Below are positions 61,701 through 64,000 of a stretch of 64,000 bases of DNA, piece after piece (positions within the stretch are counted from its first letter, which is position 1; each line of letters starts with the position of its first letter). The notes beneath the pieces were generated by a model that made no database searches, was not told the origin of the DNA, and saw only the letters and a program-made list of their open reading frames with translations. The position numbers and the translations under genes were made by a program. This DNA comes from Trinickia diaoshuihuensis (GTDB lineage Bacteria > Pseudomonadota > Gammaproteobacteria > Burkholderiales > Burkholderiaceae): NCBI RefSeq assembly GCF_003390925.1, contig NZ_QUBS01000090.1:62001-126000 (forward strand), read 5' to 3'.

Positions 61701-63125
61701 CACCTCGCGCGGCACCATATAGGCCGGCAGTAGTGCGGCCATGCGCGACTTCACCTCAGCCGGCGTCAGCGGCGTGCGCGCGAGCACCGCCGCGACGATC
61801 GCCGGGCGGCCGCGGATCGACATCAGAAAGGCCGCCGCGCCGTCGCAACCGTCGACCGACTTGAGCGCGCGCTCGATGTGTTCTAGTTCGATGCGATAGC
61901 CGTTGACCTTCACTTGCCGGTCCACTCGGCCCACGAAGTGAACGACGCCCTCATCGTCGATCCGCACGATGTCACCGGTGCGATACAGCCGCTCGCCGCC
62001 GAACCCGCCGGTAACGAAGGCCTTGGCGTTCGCTTCGGGGTTGTTTCTATAACCGGCCGACACCGACGGACCACCGATGAAAAGCTCGCCGTGCGCGTCG
62101 CGCGTTTTCCAAGTGCCGTCGTCTTCGCGTACCGCGAGGCGGGTCTGGCCGAGCGGGCGGCCGATCGGCACCGTCTCGAGCGCCGCGAGCGACGCCAGGT
62201 CGTCGCCGCCGATCGGATAAACAGTCACGCCGATCGTCGTTTCCGTGGGACCGTAGTGGTTGACGAGCTGCCGCGCGACGCCGCTCTCGACGATCGCCGA
62301 CGCAAGTTTGGCCGAGAGTGCCTCGCCGCCCAAGATCAGATAGCGAAGCGCAAGAGCCGGCCCAACGCTCGCGCGAACGAGCGAGAAGATCGGCTCCCAA
62401 TGCGAAGGCGTCATCTTCAGTACATCGATGCGGCGATCGAGGAGATAGCTCAGGAGGGCGTTCGGATCCTTGCGCCGTTCATCTTCGATGACATGCAACG
62501 TCCCGCCCGTCCACAATGAGAGAAATAGCCCGGTATTGCCCAGATCCGCCGACATCGTGCTGACGTGCGCGTAGCTAAGTCCATCTTCGATGTCGAGCCG
62601 ATCAATGACGGCGCGCACGTAGTGCGCGATATTCGCGTGCGTCACCATGACGCCTTTCGGCACGCCCGTGGACCCCGAGGTAAACAGGACGTATGCCAAG
62701 TCGCCGCCTTGGGCGGGATCGGTATGCCGCAGCGGCGCGGCGGCCGCGGCCTGCGCGAAGTCGATCGCGCAGGCCGGCAAGCCGCGCTCCGCCAGCGCGC
62801 GTGCCTCCTCGGGTGACGTTATGACGAGGTCGGGATCGATCGTTTTCAGGCGCAGGTAATGTTCCTCGGGGGAGCCGTCGGCTTCGACGATCGTATAGGC
62901 CGCGTTGCCGCGCCAGACGCCGACGATCGACGCGGCCATCCAGGCGCTGCGCTTCAGGTAAATGGCGATAAGCGGACGGCGCTCCGGCGTTGCGGCTTCG
63001 ATTGCCGCGGCGATCGCCGCGCTCACGCGATCCAGTGCCGCGTACGTGACGACCGTATGTTCGTCGCACACGGCAATTGTTTCCGGTGCCTCCGTCCAAT
63101 GACGGCGTAGCTGTTGCAGCAACAT
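58716..63125 (-). CDS. Single-module NRPS: adenylation, carrier, epimerisation, thioester reductase
   Basis: 1469 residues; GGAGGAG precedes the ATG at 63125. Adenylation domain (about 1-520): LFTSGSTGVPKGVMVTHANI, YGPTETTI, LYRTGDI, GRVDRQVKVNGYRIE and PLNANGKTDLKRL. Pocket residues by alignment to GrsA read D-L-T-K-I-G-H-I-G-K, one change from the aspartate code DLTKVGHIGK. Carrier Ser555 is in FFQLGADSLDAID. Residues ~625-1000 are an epimerisation domain: HHVAVDAISWR, ELESHGRISF, DISRTVGWFTSAYPV, VPHLGVAYG and YNYLGHFE. The reductase (about 1095-1469) has LITGATGFVGAYVL and the Tyr-x-x-x-Lys in NAYERTKHHAE. There is no condensation domain, so it loads and releases one amino acid, probably as D-aspartyl aldehyde or alcohol. 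It follows an AurF-type oxygenase by 72 bp. Confidence 0.93.
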   Translation of the reverse strand: MLLQQLRRHWTEAPETIAVCDEHTVVTYAALDRVSAAIAAAIEAATPERRPLIAIYLKRSAWMAASIVGVWRGNAAYTIVEADGSPEEHYLRLKTIDPDLVITSPEEARALAERGLPACAIDFAQAAAAAPLRHTDPAQGGDLAYVLFTSGSTGVPKGVMVTHANIAHYVRAVIDRLDIEDGLSYAHVSTMSADLGNTGLFLSLWTGGTLHVIEDERRKDPNALLSYLLDRRIDVLKMTPSHWEPIFSLVRASVGPALALRYLILGGEALSAKLASAIVESGVARQLVNHYGPTETTIGVTVYPIGGDDLASLAALETVPIGRPLGQTRLAVREDDGTWKTRDAHGELFIGGPSVSAGYRNNPEANAKAFVTGGFGGERLYRTGDIVRIDDEGVVHFVGRVDRQVKVNGYRIELEHIERALKSVDGCDGAAAFLMSIRGRPAIVAAVLARTPLTPAEVKSRMAALLPAYMVPREVHVLSSFPLNANGKTDLKRLRAWLDEQLLQTSAAREPGAVAGNADAGDADPREAIRQAWRSCLGTDDFADDDDFFQLGADSLDAIDVIAKLQAAGYRVTARAFLKAPTVNGLLEAIVASSDRITPNIADERAREAGDRADGSSRISVAQHLMLDAPLTRPDHHNQALLFDIDGSVSVDALARALEAVRGWHPLLSARFYRADGAWRADTRQLERLAPVLQSSEIPATLGADGVRAVVRRTSQALQASLSLNTGRVFAAHLFFRGEHASHLLLCAHHVAVDAISWRIVVDDMLRLYGAFVSSSTPPSAPRSYSISRWADHLAGAAVLHDDLAYWRALPEALVRAHLGKRPASNLERHAKTVWVAFSREETARLQRDVPVMFDAPLHHALLAAYLHAFEELSGSSEEGQLVELESHGRISFDDGLDISRTVGWFTSAYPVAVAPVAGAFGETIRRVETALTRVPHLGVAYGVHRDVLQAHWGGIPVPRHCYNYLGHFECGSTDALPLRPSTLSPGFARGYDNDRIHEFKLTARIIEGQLVCDLGYSGELCAPELARAIAERMAQLLVERKAQAHERDALPNEPRPGAPFDLLLEAGSSAGLLAYRPAALVKEAAPALARPRADVRHYGDVLITGATGFVGAYVLRELLVTTNARVHCLVRASTHEQAMRRLSSSFDWYFADTPLAGFRDRLRVYAGDVTSERFGLADEDYAQLDLQADAIYHLAADTRLFAPDEALERHNVLGTRRVIAFAQGRRPKDLHHMSTLAVCGVVDGARRIVFSEDTLDIGQDFQNAYERTKHHAERLVQAFVSQGGRAFVYRSGNVSADSRHARFQRNATDNRLIQLLRASVKLGRVPSRIDDEFALSPVDHVARAMVALSRSTAPSGAVFHVDNPWDIALADLFDILGELGVALEVTECRTFAELFGRSAASSDREIALGYFWASRPRRGVEFDHSRTMRRLEALGCAFERPSRTWLRQFMAHLLAEGALPRSSPALLQ

Positions 63126-63197
63126 CGCTCCTCCAATGGGTTCGGTGGGATGCGAACCGCGATCGGCCCGGCCCGCTCGGCCGCACCGGTTTCTTAT

Positions 63198-64000
63198 TCA
63201 AACGCGTGCCTGGTCATGCCGGGCGAAGGCCGCCCTGACCGCTTCGTCGTCGAGCACACCGGTACGCTCGAGCAGCTTCACGAGGTTCTTGCGCGTGACG
63301 TCGATATAGTCTTTCGCATTCGCGACATACCGCGTTTGCGTTTCGCCGAGCACCGTTTCGATCTCGCCCGGCGAAAGCGCGAGTTGCTCGAGGACCGATC
63401 GATCGAACCGCCGGCTGAAGTCGGCTGCCAGATAATCGTCGAGATAGGCCGGCAACAACGTGCCGATCCGCCGGCGCGTGTCCACGTCCAGCGTCCGCCA
63501 GTGTTCGCGCACGAGCGTGGCGAAATAGTTCGCGTGGCGGCCTTCGTCCGAGACATGGTCGGTCATTACCTGCGTAAAGGTGCGCGTCGCCTCTTTTTCA
63601 CGGCCGATACTGAGCAGATCCTTAGTCAACGTATGCTCGGCCAGACAGGTGGCCAGCAACTGATACGGAGCATGCATCGATTCCGGCAGCGCCGCATATC
63701 CACGCCGCACCGCGTCGAGATTTCCGTTGGTTTGCGGGACCGACAGCGGTTCGATACCCGAGGTGGCCTTCAATTGAATGATGAAATCGAGCGCCACATA
63801 CGCGTGATAGCCCTCGTCGATCACGATCGTGATCGCTTCGCGGCGCGTTTGCTCGTCGGCTTGCGCAATGATTTCGCCGTTGATGATTTTCAGCGCGCAA
63901 TCGATGACGAACCGCGTTTCGAGCAAACCGATCTCGTACATATACTTATAGGTGGACTGTGCGAGCACGTAGGCGACGGCCTCGCTGCCGAGCGACGTCA
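63198..64000 (-). CDS. AurF-family di-iron N-oxygenase (5' end outside window)
   Basis: About 267 residues are present; the frame is open to the window edge (upstream residues read TSLGSEAVAYVLAQSTYKYM), so the true start lies outside. Di-iron ligands match p-aminobenzoate N-oxygenase AurF: Glu in YEIGLLETRFV, E-x-x-H in VIDEGYHAYVALDF, Glu in LATCLAEHTLTKDL, and H-x3-E-x2-H in MTDHVSDEGRHANYF. Such enzymes oxidise amines to hydroxylamine, nitroso or nitro groups. Similar proteins (MgoC, HamC, PvfB types) act with a reductase-ending NRPS in diazeniumdiolate pathways of Pseudomonas and Burkholderia. The NRPS follows after 72 bp and is surely co-transcribed. Confidence 0.9.
   Translation of the reverse strand, partial: TSLGSEAVAYVLAQSTYKYMYEIGLLETRFVIDCALKIINGEIIAQADEQTRREAITIVIDEGYHAYVALDFIIQLKATSGIEPLSVPQTNGNLDAVRRGYAALPESMHAPYQLLATCLAEHTLTKDLLSIGREKEATRTFTQVMTDHVSDEGRHANYFATLVREHWRTLDVDTRRRIGTLLPAYLDDYLAADFSRRFDRSVLEQLALSPGEIETVLGETQTRYVANAKDYIDVTRKNLVKLLERTGVLDDEAVRAAFARHDQARV

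Overview
The window looks like a chromosomal segment of a Burkholderiaceae beta-proteobacterium close to Paraburkholderia, Trinickia or Burkholderia. The evidence is high GC with strong G/C third positions, two trimeric Burkholderia-type porins, a 95-residue H-NS-like protein ending in the TWSGRGRAPAW motif, an HU protein with a Lys/Ala tail, a DUF4148 protein, many LysR regulators and a cepacia-type acid phosphatase plus phospholipase C. The genus call is inference. I see no tRNA, rRNA, CRISPR array, insertion sequence or prophage.

Layout. 1-6 kb: katG (3' end cut by the window), a secreted beta-propeller protein, a GNAT acetyltransferase, a nitrilase-fold protein without its catalytic cysteine facing a LysR gene, and a small GlsB-type membrane protein. 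6-15 kb: YihY/BrkB membrane protein, porin, a Fic protein without the catalytic histidine, an acid phosphatase lipoprotein with a di-haem peroxidase, and a decayed cydB-like gene coupled to a LysR gene. 15-24 kb: a signalling group (OmpR-type regulator, hybrid kinase, single receiver), a small secreted protein, a FUSC exporter, and a second porin facing a LysR paralogue. 24-32 kb: two coupled DUF421 proteins, HU, phospholipase C, a candidate lipoprotein, galU and an unusual glycosyltransferase fusion. 32-38 kb: an EmrA/EmrB/outer-membrane-factor efflux operon facing its TetR regulator across a 20-bp palindrome. 38-41 kb: a nucleoside salvage operon (transporter, cytidine deaminase, nucleoside hydrolase), then H-NS and a small lipoprotein. 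41-46 kb: a sigma-54 activator facing a GntP-family permease that has a clear -24/-12 promoter, then an SDR enzyme and a DnaJ-domain protein. 46-55 kb: TetR, an OprD porin, a POT peptide transporter, and an MDR dehydrogenase with a CaiB-type CoA-transferase and a CitE-type lyase.

55-64 kb is the most interesting part. On the minus strand, an AurF-type di-iron N-oxygenase (cut by the window edge) is followed after 72 bp by a 1469-residue single-module NRPS with the order adenylation, carrier, epimerisation, thioester reductase. A LysR gene, a DHA2 exporter and a molybdopterin oxidoreductase come next on the same strand. The oxygenase plus reductase-ending NRPS recalls the mgo/pvf/ham diazeniumdiolate loci (leudiazen, valdiazen, fragin), but the adenylation pocket read by eye is DLTKIGHIGK, one residue from the classical aspartate code, and a full epimerisation domain is present. 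This could be an aspartate-derived member of that pathway family with a different product.
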